From: Streptomyces sp. NBC_01231
Lineage (GTDB): Bacteria > Actinomycetota > Actinomycetes > Streptomycetales > Streptomycetaceae
Assembly (NCBI GenBank): GCA_035999765.1
Contig: CP108521.1
Span: 2,108,001-2,172,000 of the forward strand
DNA length: 64,000 nt
Direction of reading: 5' to 3'
The notes under the pieces are model-generated. The model searched no databases. It had not been told where the DNA came from and saw nothing but the letters and a program-made list of their open reading frames with translations. Shown one piece after another: positions 45,872 to 53,776 of this stretch. The stretch's first letter is position 1; the number at the start of each line of letters is the position of its first letter. Both the position numbers and the translations under genes were made by a program.

Positions 45872-46558
45872 TCACGGTGCGCCCGCACCACCCCCCACGG
45901 GGGCGTCCCCGGCCGGAGGTTCCTCGTGCGGCGCCAGCGACGCGAAGTCACCGGTGTCGCCGAGGCGGACGAGAAACGGCCTCAGACGTGTGTAACGGAT
46001 CGCGGTGATGGAACACGGTTCAACAGAAATCCGCTGGAAGAGGTCGAGATGAAGTCCGAGTGCGTCCGCCACGAGCGATTTGATGACGTCGCCGTGAGAG
46101 CACATCAGATAGACGGCCTCGGCTCCGTGATCGCGCTCCACGCGCGCGTTCCACTCGCGCACCGCCTCGGCGGCACGGGTCTGCATCGCCCGCATCGACT
46201 CACCGCCGGGGAACGCGGCCGCCGAGGGGTGCGCCTGCACGACCTCCATCAGCGGCTCCCCGCTGAGCTCGGCGAGCTTGCGTCCGGACCAGTCGCCGTA
46301 GTGGCACTCCCCGATCCGCTCGTCGGTGTGGGCCGTGAGACCGGGCCTGGCCTCCAGCAGCGGCCGGATCGTCTCCTGGCAGCGCTGCAACGGGCTGGCG
46401 ACGACCTCGGAGAGCGGCAGCTCGGCGAGCCTCCCGGGCAGCGCGGCGGCCTGCGTGGCACCGCGCTCGTCCAGGGCGACGCCGGGCGTCCAGCCGGCGA
46501 GCAGGCCCTCGGTGTTGGCGGTGGATCGTCCGTGACGGACAAGGATCAGCGTGGGCAT
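45872..46558 (-). CDS. Histidine-phosphatase-family protein, MSMEG_4193-type probable phosphomutase
   Basis: A 228-residue phosphoglycerate-mutase superfamily protein. Seen: the phospho-histidine motif LILVRHGRSTAN (His9), SPLQRCQETI, ERIGECHYGDWSG and the second catalytic histidine in CSHGDVIK. In TIGRFAM classification MSMEG_4193 proteins are one of a three-gene actinobacterial set with the kinase-like and DUF3090 proteins encoded next downstream here. I start at the ATG at 46558; an ATG 6 codons earlier is equally close to a weak purine run. Starts divergently from corA, 62 bases apart. Confidence 0.88.
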   Translation of the reverse strand: MPTLILVRHGRSTANTEGLLAGWTPGVALDERGATQAAALPGRLAELPLSEVVASPLQRCQETIRPLLEARPGLTAHTDERIGECHYGDWSGRKLAELSGEPLMEVVQAHPSAAAFPGGESMRAMQTRAAEAVREWNARVERDHGAEAVYLMCSHGDVIKSLVADALGLHLDLFQRISVEPCSITAIRYTRLRPFLVRLGDTGDFASLAPHEEPPAGDAPVGGGAGAP

Positions 46559-46620
46559 GCCGCCCAGCGTAGGCATACCGCCGCGTGCGGCGGACCGCGG
46601 GCGACGGGAGAATACGCTCC

Positions 46621-47616
46621 GTGATCGTCGACTGCGCCATCTACCGTGACGGGCACCGGACGGAGGGCCCCGAGGACCTGTCCGACGCCCTTGCCGAGGC
46701 CCGGTCCGCGCACGGGTTCGTCTGGATCGGCCTGCACGAACCCTCCGAGCAGGAGTTCGACCACGTCACCCAGGAGTTCGGACTGCACCCCCTGGCTGTC
46801 GAGGACGCCCTCAAGGCCCACCAGCGGCCCAAGTTGGAGGTCTACGACGACTCGCTCTTCGTGGTCCTCAAGCCCGTGGTGTACGAGCCTGAGAGCGACG
46901 CCGTCTCGACCGGCGAGGTGATGCTGTTCCTCGGCGACTCCTTCGTGGTGACCGTCCGGCACGGCGAGGGCTCCCCGCTCGGCGATGTCCGGCGACGGCT
47001 GGAGCACGAGCCGGAGCTGCTCGGCAAGGGCCCCACGGCTGTGCTGTACGCGGTCGCCGACGCCGCCGTCGACCACTACCTCGACGTGGCCACCGAGCTG
47101 CAGACCGACCTCGAGGAGCTGGAGGCGGAGGTGTTCTCGCCGGACGGCGGGGGCTCGCGGCACACCGCCTCCCGGATCTACACCTTCAAGCGGCAGGTCC
47201 TGGAGTTCCGCCGGGCCTGCGGCCCGCTGGCGGTGCCGTTGAACCGGCTCGCGGACGTGGGGCAGTTCGGCGGGGCGGTGCCCTTCGTCAACGAGAAGGC
47301 GCGGCCCTTCTTCCGTGACGTCAACGACCACCTCACGCGCGTGAACGAGTCCGTGGAGGGCCTGGACCGGCTGGTCTCGGACATCCTGTCCGCGCATCTC
47401 GCGCAGATGAGCGTCCGGCAGAACGACGACATGCGGAAGATCTCCGCGTGGGCGGCCATGGCGGCGGTCCCCACGATGATCGCGGGCATCTACGGCATGA
47501 ACTTCGAACACATGCCGGAGTTGCGTTGGGTGTGGTCGTATCCGGCGGTGATCGCGTTGATGGCCGGCCTGGAGGTGCTGCTGTACCGGCTGTTCAAGCG
47601 CCGGGGGTGGTTGTAA
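46621..47616 (+). CDS. corA: Magnesium/cobalt transport protein CorA
   Basis: A 331-residue pentameric divalent-cation channel. Seen: large N-terminal cytoplasmic domain, long stalk helix (YLDVATELQTDLEELEAEVF), and two C-terminal membrane spans bearing the selectivity motif GMN in IYGMNFEHMPEL. The GTG start has GGGAG 11 bases upstream; a 12-codon longer frame exists. Its transcript runs into the G-rich minisatellite at 47630-47990. Confidence 0.94.
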   Translation: MIVDCAIYRDGHRTEGPEDLSDALAEARSAHGFVWIGLHEPSEQEFDHVTQEFGLHPLAVEDALKAHQRPKLEVYDDSLFVVLKPVVYEPESDAVSTGEVMLFLGDSFVVTVRHGEGSPLGDVRRRLEHEPELLGKGPTAVLYAVADAAVDHYLDVATELQTDLEELEAEVFSPDGGGSRHTASRIYTFKRQVLEFRRACGPLAVPLNRLADVGQFGGAVPFVNEKARPFFRDVNDHLTRVNESVEGLDRLVSDILSAHLAQMSVRQNDDMRKISAWAAMAAVPTMIAGIYGMNFEHMPELRWVWSYPAVIALMAGLEVLLYRLFKRRGWL

Positions 47617-47629
47617 GCGGCTTTGGGGT

Positions 47630-47990
47630 GGGGGGCGCGGGTGCGGGCGCTCGGGGGTGCGCTCGGGGGTGCGGGCGCTCGGAGGTGCGGGCGCTCGGGG
47701 GTGCGGGTGTTCGGGGGTGCGGGTGTTCGGGGGTGCGGGTGCTTGGGGGCGCGGGTGCTTGGGGGCGCGGGTGCTTGGGGGCGCGGGTGCCGGGTGCGGG
47801 TGCTTGGGGGCGCGGGTGCCGGGTGCGGGTGCTTGGGGGCGCGGGTGCCGGGTGCGGGTGCTTGGGGGCGCGGGTGCCGGGTGCGGGTGCCGGGTGCGGG
47901 TGCTGGGGGGGGGACGCTGGCGGGTGCGGGTGCGGGTGCGGGTGCGGGTGCCGGTGCGGGTGCCAGGTGTTTGGGGGTGCGGGTGTGGGG
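47630..47990 (+). repeat. G-rich minisatellite between corA and the ferritin-like gene
   Basis: This fills nearly all of the 396-base gap between two convergent genes. Units of 16 bp (CTTGGGGGCGCGGGTG and variants such as TTCGGGGGTGCGGGTG) repeat from about 47640 to 47774; then three nearly identical 29-bp units begin at 47774, 47803 and 47832; then GGGTGC hexamers to about 47960. The plus strand is almost free of A and has many runs of 3-8 Gs, so G-quadruplexes are likely. Open frames across it on both strands are artefacts of the repeat. Confidence 0.9.
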
Positions 47991-48012
47991 GCGGGCCGCG
48001 TCGCGGTTCGGT

Positions 48013-48801
48013 TCAGGCGAATTCGTGGGCCGGGGTCGCGGGGCCGCCGAGCGCGTCCCGGCGTTCCGGCATCCTCAGCGACACCATTCGGCGCCAGCCG
48101 CCCAGCCGCTCGTACGCGTACATCGCGTGGATACCCACCGCGAGGAGCGCCGACTTGCCCTTCGACCAGCCGAGGATGCGGCCCATGTGGGCCATGACCG
48201 CCAGGCTGACGTCCCGGTGGACGCGGATCTCGGCGAGGGCGCACTCGCGCAGCATGCGCTGGATGAACCGGCCGTGCCCGGCGGCCGCGAAGCGCAGCAG
48301 CTCCTCGTGGGTGTACGCGAGATGGTTGTCCTCGTCGTTGGAGATCATCCGGACCGCCTTGCCGACCTCGGGGTGGTCCCCGAAGTACTTTCGCAGCATC
48401 GCCATCTGGTCGGCGGCGCGCTGCTCCGTGACCCGGCTGTGCGCCAGGTACGTGATGACGTCGTCCACCGTGAGCGGCTGGTCGGCCTTGAGCCTCTCGT
48501 GCGCCAGACCGATGCCCCGCCTCTCCAGGAGCATCGTGTAGTCGGTCTCGGACGGGACCCCGACGGGCTGCAGGCCGCGCTTGCTGAGCAGGGCGTTGAA
48601 GATTCGCCCGTGCTTGTCCTCGTCTGCTCCGTGCCGGGTGATCTTGGGGGCGAGTGCGCGCTCGCTCGCCGGCACGAGCGCCGCGATGCGCCCGTTCTCC
48701 CAACCTCCCTGTGACTCCCCGCTGGCCGCGATGGAGCAGAAGAGCTGGAACGACTCGTCGTTGTCGACGATCTCCTTGAACAGACTCTTGGCCGAAAGCA
48801 T
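48013..48801 (-). CDS. Ferritin-like diiron-fold protein
   Basis: A 262-residue helical protein with ferritin-like Glu/His motifs: HGADEDKHGRIF near residue 60 and NDEDNHLAYTHEEL near residue 155. Family members range from oxygenases to stress proteins; function here unknown. The ATG at 48801 has GAGAGGC 6-9 bases upstream. Transcribed toward the minisatellite and convergent with corA. The 304 bases upstream (48802-49105) hold its promoter and the hairpin at 48957, and otherwise nothing I can identify. Confidence 0.85.
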   Translation of the reverse strand: MLSAKSLFKEIVDNDESFQLFCSIAASGESQGGWENGRIAALVPASERALAPKITRHGADEDKHGRIFNALLSKRGLQPVGVPSETDYTMLLERRGIGLAHERLKADQPLTVDDVITYLAHSRVTEQRAADQMAMLRKYFGDHPEVGKAVRMISNDEDNHLAYTHEELLRFAAAGHGRFIQRMLRECALAEIRVHRDVSLAVMAHMGRILGWSKGKSALLAVGIHAMYAYERLGGWRRMVSLRMPERRDALGGPATPAHEFA

Positions 48802-48956
48802 CGAAGGCGCCTCTCTGCAGGGTTCCCGCAAAGAACGAGTCAAGTGCGGTAAGAGAGGTGCGGCAACAGCTGTGTCCGACAACTCCGCCGAAAGGGGGAC
48901 CCGAGGTCTCGTCGGGGGCTCAGCCGTGCGGGCTCGGGTGCGTTGTCCCCCGTGAC

Positions 48957-48995
48957 GGCCGTGGCGGGGTGGGCCTCCGAGTCCCCACCACGGCC
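48957..48995 (-). terminator. Hairpin after the F420-type oxidoreductase gene
   Basis: GGCCGTGGCGGGG / CCCCACCACGGCC, 13-bp stem with one G-U pair and a 13-base loop, 110 bases past the stop at 49106; the only notable structure in the 304-base gap 48802-49105. Confidence 0.5.
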
Positions 48996-49105
48996 GCGGA
49001 GACCTCCGGTGGTTGAACCGGGTTACGTCGGGTCTGGTGGTCGCCGGTTCGGTGTTCGCGGGTTCAGGCTGTCGGTTCAGGTCGTTGGTTCAGGTGCGTT
49101 CGGTG

Positions 49106-50161
49106 TCACGCGAGTCCGGCCTGTTCCAGGGCTTCGATGCCGGCGCGGAGCGAGGCGAGCCGCTCGTCGAGTGAGAAGCCCGCGGGAGACAGGCTGAGGG
49201 TGGTGACACCGGCCTGGGCGTAGGCCTTCATGCGGTCCGCGATGCGGTCCACGGAGCCCAGCAGCGTCGTCTTGTCGATCAGGTCGTGCGGAACCGCGGC
49301 CGCAGCGCCCTGCTTGTCGCCGGCCAGGTACTTGTCCTGGATCTCGGCGGCCTCCTTCTCATAGCCCATGCGCCGGGCGAGCTGGTTGTAGAAGTTCTGC
49401 TTGGGGCTGCCCATGCCGCCGACGTACAGCGCGGTGTACGGGCGGAAGGTGTCGGCGAGCGTGCTGACGTCCTTGTCGTCACCTACGGCGAGCGGAAGGG
49501 TCGGGCACACGTCGAAGCCGTCGAGCGTCTTCCCGGCCTTCTCCCGGCCGGCCCGCAGGTACTTGATCGCCGTGTCCTCGATGTGGTCGGCGGAGGGGAA
49601 GATGAGCAGGGCGCCGTCGGCGATCTCGCCGGTCTGCTCGAGGTTCTTCGGGCCGATGGCGGCGATGTAGAGCGGGATGTGCTCGCGCTGGGGGTGCACG
49701 GTGAGCTTGATGGGCTTGCCGGGGCCGCCGGGCAGGGGCAGGGTCCAGTGCTCTCCGTCGTGGGTGAGGCGCTCGCGGGTCATCGCCTTGCGGACGATCT
49801 CCACGTACTCGCGGGTGCGGGAGAGCGGCTTGTCGAACTTGACGCCGTACCAGCCCTCGGAGACCTGCGGGCCGGAGACACCGAGGCCCAGGCGGAAGCG
49901 GCCGCCGGAGAGGGAGTCGAGGGTGGCGGCGGTCATCGCGGTCATCGCCGGCTGGCGGGCCGGGATCTGGAAGATGGCCGAACCCACGTCGATGCGTTCG
50001 GTCTGGGCGGCGACCCAGGTGAGGACGGTGGCCGCGTCGGAGCCGTAGGCCTCGGCGGCCCAGCAGACGGCGTAACCGAGGCGGTCGGCCTCCTTGGCCA
50101 CCGCGAGATTGTCCGCGTCCATTCCGGCACCCCAGTAGCCGAGGTTGATACCGAGCTGCAT
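49106..50161 (-). CDS. LLM-class F420-dependent oxidoreductase
   Basis: A 351-residue luciferase-like TIM-barrel oxidoreductase. Seen: MQLGINLGYWGAGMDADNLAVAKEADRLGYAVCWAAEAYGSDA, SAIFQIPARQPAMTAMTAATLDSLSGGRFRLGLGVSGPQVSEGWYG, typical of F420-using actinobacterial members (F420-dependent methylene-H4MPT reductase-like). Substrate unknown. The ATG has AAGGGG 7-8 bases upstream. Divergent from the aldo/keto reductase across a 410-base repeat-rich spacer. Confidence 0.9.
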   Translation of the reverse strand: MQLGINLGYWGAGMDADNLAVAKEADRLGYAVCWAAEAYGSDAATVLTWVAAQTERIDVGSAIFQIPARQPAMTAMTAATLDSLSGGRFRLGLGVSGPQVSEGWYGVKFDKPLSRTREYVEIVRKAMTRERLTHDGEHWTLPLPGGPGKPIKLTVHPQREHIPLYIAAIGPKNLEQTGEIADGALLIFPSADHIEDTAIKYLRAGREKAGKTLDGFDVCPTLPLAVGDDKDVSTLADTFRPYTALYVGGMGSPKQNFYNQLARRMGYEKEAAEIQDKYLAGDKQGAAAAVPHDLIDKTTLLGSVDRIADRMKAYAQAGVTTLSLSPAGFSLDERLASLRAGIEALEQAGLA

Positions 50162-50233
50162 GCCGCATCCCCTTACCGATCAGTAACGTCCCTTGGGGAG
50201 ACCATAGCGTGTGCCTTCGGCGGTGCGGTGAGG

Positions 50234-50320
50234 TGCCTGCGGTGGTCTGTGCGGGTTCGGTGGCGGGCGATGCCTGCGGCGGCCTGTGCGGGTTGTGGGG
50301 GTGCGTGTAGCGCCTGCGGT
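50234..50320 (+). repeat. Degenerate tandem repeat in intergenic spacer
   Basis: TGCCTGCGGTGGTCTGTGCGGGTT (50234-50257) recurs as TGCCTGCGGCGGCCTGTGCGGGTT (50271-50294), with a truncated third copy (GCCTGCGGT at 50312). Part of the 410-base gene-free spacer 50162-50571. Confidence 0.7.
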
Positions 50321-50338
50321 TGGGTGGGGGTCGGGGCC

Positions 50339-50437
50339 GGGACGGGGGTGTCCGTCCTCGGAACGTCGCGGAATCGGTTTCTTGGCGAGTGGGTGTGTGG
50401 TGACGCGACAACGGCTGCGGGCGGACACCCCCGTCCC
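50339..50437. repeat. 16-bp perfect inverted repeat in intergenic spacer
   Basis: GGGACGGGGGTGTCCG at 50339-50354 pairs exactly with CGGACACCCCCGTCCC at 50422-50437 across a 67-base loop, between two divergent genes. Not a simple terminator, since neither gene ends here; the rest of the spacer 50162-50571 holds a degenerate direct repeat and a G-run cluster. Confidence 0.7.
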
Positions 50438-50463
50438 GTCCCCTTCCCGCCGTACGCGAGCGC

Positions 50464-50484
50464 GGGTGGGTGGTGGGTGGTGGG
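50464..50484 (+). other. G-quadruplex motif upstream of the aldo/keto reductase gene
   Basis: Four GGG runs separated by loops of 1, 4 and 4 bases, on the coding strand 88 bases before the ATG at 50572. It fits the standard G3+N1-7 pattern and could affect promoter or leader RNA folding. Confidence 0.5.
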
Positions 50485-50571
50485 TCGTGGTCTCAACAGG
50501 GCTGCCGCTGACGGGAACTGGTTATCCACAGGCACCCACATGGCAGGTTCTGGCCAGTAATCTCGGCGTCC

Positions 50572-51555
50572 ATGGAGCAGAGGCATCTCGGCCGCACCGG
50601 CCTGCGTGTGTCCCGGATCGGGCTCGGCACCCTGACCTGGGGGCGGGACACCGATGAACATGACGCCGCGGACCTCTTGAAGACGTTCTGGGAAGCGGGC
50701 GGGAGTCTTGTCGACACGGCGGACGTGTACGGCGACGGGGAGGCCGAGTATCTGCTCGGGCGCCTCATAGAAGGCCTGGTGCCTCGTCGGGACCTGGTCA
50801 TCTCCACGAAGGCCGGCAGTGTGCCGGATCCCGATCGTCGCTTCGACGGTTCGCGCGGGCATCTGCTCTCCGCGCTGGACGCCTCGCTGGCCCGGCTCGG
50901 CACGGACTACGTCGATGTGTGGCACATCCACGCCTTCGATCCGGACACCCCGCTGGAGGAGAGCCTCCAGGCGCTGGATCTGGCGGTGAGCAGTGGACGG
51001 GCCCGGTATGCCGGGGTGTCGAACTTCTGTGGCTGGCAGCTCGCCAAGGCGGCGACGTGGCAGATTTCCGCGCCGGGCACCCGGACCCGGCTGGCGAGCA
51101 CGCAGCTGGAGTACTCGCTGCTCCAGCGCGGTGTCGAGCGGGAGGTGCTGCCGGCCGCGCTGGACCTGGGGATCGGCATGCTTCCCTCGTCGCCGCTCGG
51201 GCGCGGGGTGCTCACGGGCAAGTACCGGTACTCGACGCCGACCGACTCGCGGGGCGCCTCGGAGCATCTGGCGCCGTTCGTCGCGCCGTATCTCGACGAC
51301 ACGGCGACGCGGATCGTGGACGCCGTGACGACGGCGGCGGACGGGCTCGCTGTGACGCCGCTCCAGGTGGCCCTCGCCTGGGTCCGGGACCGGCCCGGGG
51401 TGGCCGCGCCGATCGTGGGGGCGCGCAACGCGCAGCAGCTCACGGCGGCGTTGTCAGTGGAGGCCCTTAGTCTTCCTGACGAGATCTGCCGGGCGCTCGA
51501 CGACGTGTCGGCGCCCGTGCACCGCTATCCCGATCACGACTGGAGCACGCTGTGA
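50572..51555 (+). CDS. Aldo/keto reductase
   Basis: A 327-residue NADPH-dependent TIM-barrel reductase. Seen: GLRVSRIGLGTLTWGRDTDEHDA, VDTADVYGDGEAE (catalytic Asp and Tyr), ISTKAG (Lys), DVWHIHAFDP (His), and the C-terminal cofactor motif PIVGARNAQQL. Substrate unknown. The ATG lacks a clear ribosome site. Its stop TGA overlaps the GTG start of the next gene, so the two are coupled. Codons 294-300 are unusually rare (TTG TCA GTG GAG GCC CTT AGT) because they contain a RecA-NDp-type promoter for that gene. Confidence 0.92.
   Translation: MEQRHLGRTGLRVSRIGLGTLTWGRDTDEHDAADLLKTFWEAGGSLVDTADVYGDGEAEYLLGRLIEGLVPRRDLVISTKAGSVPDPDRRFDGSRGHLLSALDASLARLGTDYVDVWHIHAFDPDTPLEESLQALDLAVSSGRARYAGVSNFCGWQLAKAATWQISAPGTRTRLASTQLEYSLLQRGVEREVLPAALDLGIGMLPSSPLGRGVLTGKYRYSTPTDSRGASEHLAPFVAPYLDDTATRIVDAVTTAADGLAVTPLQVALAWVRDRPGVAAPIVGARNAQQLTAALSVEALSLPDEICRALDDVSAPVHRYPDHDWSTL
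51451..51473 (+). promoter_or_regulatory. RecA-NDp / PafBC-type promoter inside the aldo/keto reductase gene
   Basis: TTGTCAGTG, 8 bases, TAGTCT: exact match to TTGTCRGTG-N8-TAnnnT. It lies within the coding sequence of the reductase, 78 bases before the RecD2-like GTG start, and is written in rare Streptomyces codons, suggesting selection for the DNA motif over codon bias. Confidence 0.72.
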
Positions 51556-53699
51556 GCACGGAGCCGGAGCCCGCTGAGGACCTGGAGGCCACCGAGCCGG
51601 GTGCCGCCGCGACCGCGCAGGAGGGTGTCGATGCCAAGGCACCGGATGCCGCGGACGCTGGTGAGGACGCGGGGAAGGTGTCCGAGGCCGCCGCCGAGCT
51701 CGCCGCGCAGCGGCTGGAGCGGGAGCGGATCGCGAAGCGGAAGGCCGAGAAGGCGCCGATCGCCGCTGGGACCAAGCTCAGCGGCACGGCCGCCGATCTG
51801 CTCGCGGCCGTGCGGGCCGTGGAGAGTGGTGAGAAGCCCGCGGCGGCCGTCGTCGAGGAGCCCGCGCCTCGAAGGTCCGCGCCGGAGCCGAAGCCGCAGC
51901 CCGTCTCGGCCGAGGTGGCTGCCGTCCCGGCGCCGGACCTCGTCGAGGCCGTACGGGGTGTCCTGGTCGAGGGAGGTGCGCCGGACGGGCTCGCGGGGCA
52001 GGTCGCCGCGGTGCTCGGCGCGGGCGCCGGTGACCGGCTGCGGGCGGACCCCTGGCAGCTGTTGCGGGTGGGCGGGGTGCGGCCCGAACAGGCCGACGGG
52101 TTCGCGCGGGCGCTCCTGGGCGCGGAGTGCGGGCCGGACGACGAGCGGCGTGGGCGGGCGGTCACGGTATGGCTGCTGGAGCAGGCCGCCCTGGCGGGGC
52201 ACACGGTCCTGGAGATGCCGGCCCTTGTCGCGGCGCTCTCCCAGCGGGGCGTGCCGGATCCGGATGCGGCCGTCCAGGAGACCCTCGCCGAGGGTGAGGC
52301 CCTGGCCTTCCAGGACGCCCTGGAGGAGCCCGTCGCGCCCGCCCAGGGGGACGACGACGAGGACGAGGAAGAGGAGCGGCCGGTCCGTGTCCTCGTGGGG
52401 CTGGAGCGGTACGCCCTCGCGGAGGAGAGCCTCGCCGACGGTCTGGCCCGGCTGATCAACTCCGTGCCGAAGGAGGACGGTTCGGACGCGGAGTGGGAGC
52501 GGATCGCGGACTCGGCCGGCGGGTCCGCCGCAGAGCTGATCCGCGCGGTCGCCCGCCACGGTCTCGTGCTGCACACCGGTGGCGAGGCCTCACTGGCCGA
52601 ACCCGCGGCGTTGCTGCGCGGCGCCGGGGAGCTCGGGCTGCGGGCCTGGGCCGCCGCCCACGGTCCGCTGGGGCGCGATCGGTTCGCGGCCCTGCCGGGC
52701 GTGACGGAGGAGCGGCGGGAGTCGTCCGTCGACGGCGGCTCCCCCGGTGTCGTCACCGTCGCCGGGCTGCTGTCCGGTGCCGAGGGGCCGGGACGGGACG
52801 CCGAGGGCACGTTCGACCTCGACCTGCTCGTCGTCCTGGACGCTCCTCAGCTGGACGTCGAGGCGGCGGCCCTGCTGTCGGAGTCGCTGCCCGACGGAGC
52901 CCGGCTGGTGCTGGCGGGGGACCCCGCGGTGCTGTCGTCCGTCGGTCCCGGGCGGGTGTTCGCGGATCTGCTGGCCGCCCGGGTCTGTCCCCAGGTCGCC
53001 TCGCGGCGGCCGGATCCCGGGCCGCTGGGCGAGCTGGTGTCCGGCGTCGGGATCGGCGAGCTGAACCAGGTCGAGGCCCCTGGCAAGGAGGTCGTGATCG
53101 TGCCGGTGCGAGACGCGGGAGAGGCAGTGCACCGGACCGTGCAGCTCGTCGCGGACTCGGTGCCGCGGGCCATCGGCGTGCCCGCCGAGGACACCCAGGT
53201 GATCACGCCGGGCCACGGCGGTGCGGCGGGCACCCGCGCGCTGAACACGGTTCTCAAGGAGCGGCTCAACCCGGGCCCCGGCCGCTTCGGTGGTTTCGAT
53301 CCCGGTGACCGGATCGCCTACTCCCCCACGCCGGGGCGTACGTTGCCGGGCCACGTGGTCAAGGCCGACACCGAAGGGCTGCACCTGTCGTGCAGCGGCG
53401 AGGCAGTCGTCGTGCCGAAGGAGCGGGTGGAGCAGGATCTGCGGCACGGATGGGCACTGACCGCGCATCAGGCCGTGGGCGGCCGGTGGCCCGCGGTGGT
53501 CGTGGTGCTGCCCGGTGACGCGGCGCAGGCGCTCAGCCGACCGTGGGTCTACACGGCGTTCGGGCGGGCGGAGCGGCATCTGTCCGTGGTGCACGGCGCG
53601 GAGCAGGCTCTGCCAAGGGCGGTCGCCGAGGTCCTCGCCAAGCCCCGTACGACTCGGCTGCCCGTTCTGCTGGCGCCCCAGGTGCCGGTGTCCGGCTGA
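51552..53699 (+). CDS. RecD2-like helix-hairpin-helix protein lacking helicase motifs
   Basis: A 715-residue protein. After a disordered Ala/Glu-rich region (1-125) it follows the RecD2 plan: HhH region (DLVEAVRGVLVEGGAPDGLAGQVAAVLG, ADPWQLLRVGGVRPEQADGFARALLG), a helicase-like middle, a C-terminal SH3-like segment (FDPGDRIAYSPTPGRTLPGHVV) and motif VI-like LTAHQAVGGRWPAVVVVLPGD. There is no Walker A GxxGxGKT/S, and the Walker B position reads LLVVLDAPQLD instead of DEAxM, so ATP-driven unwinding is unlikely. It may be a DNA-binding regulator derived from RecD2. Translation is coupled to the aldo/keto reductase; a damage-type promoter lies inside that gene. Confidence 0.85.
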   Translation: MSTEPEPAEDLEATEPGAAATAQEGVDAKAPDAADAGEDAGKVSEAAAELAAQRLERERIAKRKAEKAPIAAGTKLSGTAADLLAAVRAVESGEKPAAAVVEEPAPRRSAPEPKPQPVSAEVAAVPAPDLVEAVRGVLVEGGAPDGLAGQVAAVLGAGAGDRLRADPWQLLRVGGVRPEQADGFARALLGAECGPDDERRGRAVTVWLLEQAALAGHTVLEMPALVAALSQRGVPDPDAAVQETLAEGEALAFQDALEEPVAPAQGDDDEDEEEERPVRVLVGLERYALAEESLADGLARLINSVPKEDGSDAEWERIADSAGGSAAELIRAVARHGLVLHTGGEASLAEPAALLRGAGELGLRAWAAAHGPLGRDRFAALPGVTEERRESSVDGGSPGVVTVAGLLSGAEGPGRDAEGTFDLDLLVVLDAPQLDVEAAALLSESLPDGARLVLAGDPAVLSSVGPGRVFADLLAARVCPQVASRRPDPGPLGELVSGVGIGELNQVEAPGKEVVIVPVRDAGEAVHRTVQLVADSVPRAIGVPAEDTQVITPGHGGAAGTRALNTVLKERLNPGPGRFGGFDPGDRIAYSPTPGRTLPGHVVKADTEGLHLSCSGEAVVVPKERVEQDLRHGWALTAHQAVGGRWPAVVVVLPGDAAQALSRPWVYTAFGRAERHLSVVHGAEQALPRAVAEVLAKPRTTRLPVLLAPQVPVSG

Positions 53700-53714
53700 C
53701 CGCGACCGCAACGC

Positions 53715-53757
53715 AAGGCGGTGGTCCCGGAGGTTCAACCTCCGGGACCGCCGCCTT
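53715..53757. terminator. Bidirectional terminator
   Basis: A 19-bp stem with one G-U pair (AAGGCGGTGGTCCCGGAGG / CCTCCGGGACCGCCGCCTT) and a TTCAA loop, followed by GATTCTC, between convergent genes. Confidence 0.88.
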
Positions 53758-53776
53758 GATTCTCAGACCTGGTCGC

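Noticed and set aside
47617..48800. Long open frames on both strands across the minisatellite and the ferritin-like gene
   Set aside because: They are repeats with no stop codons and the antisense of the real gene; composition is not protein-like.
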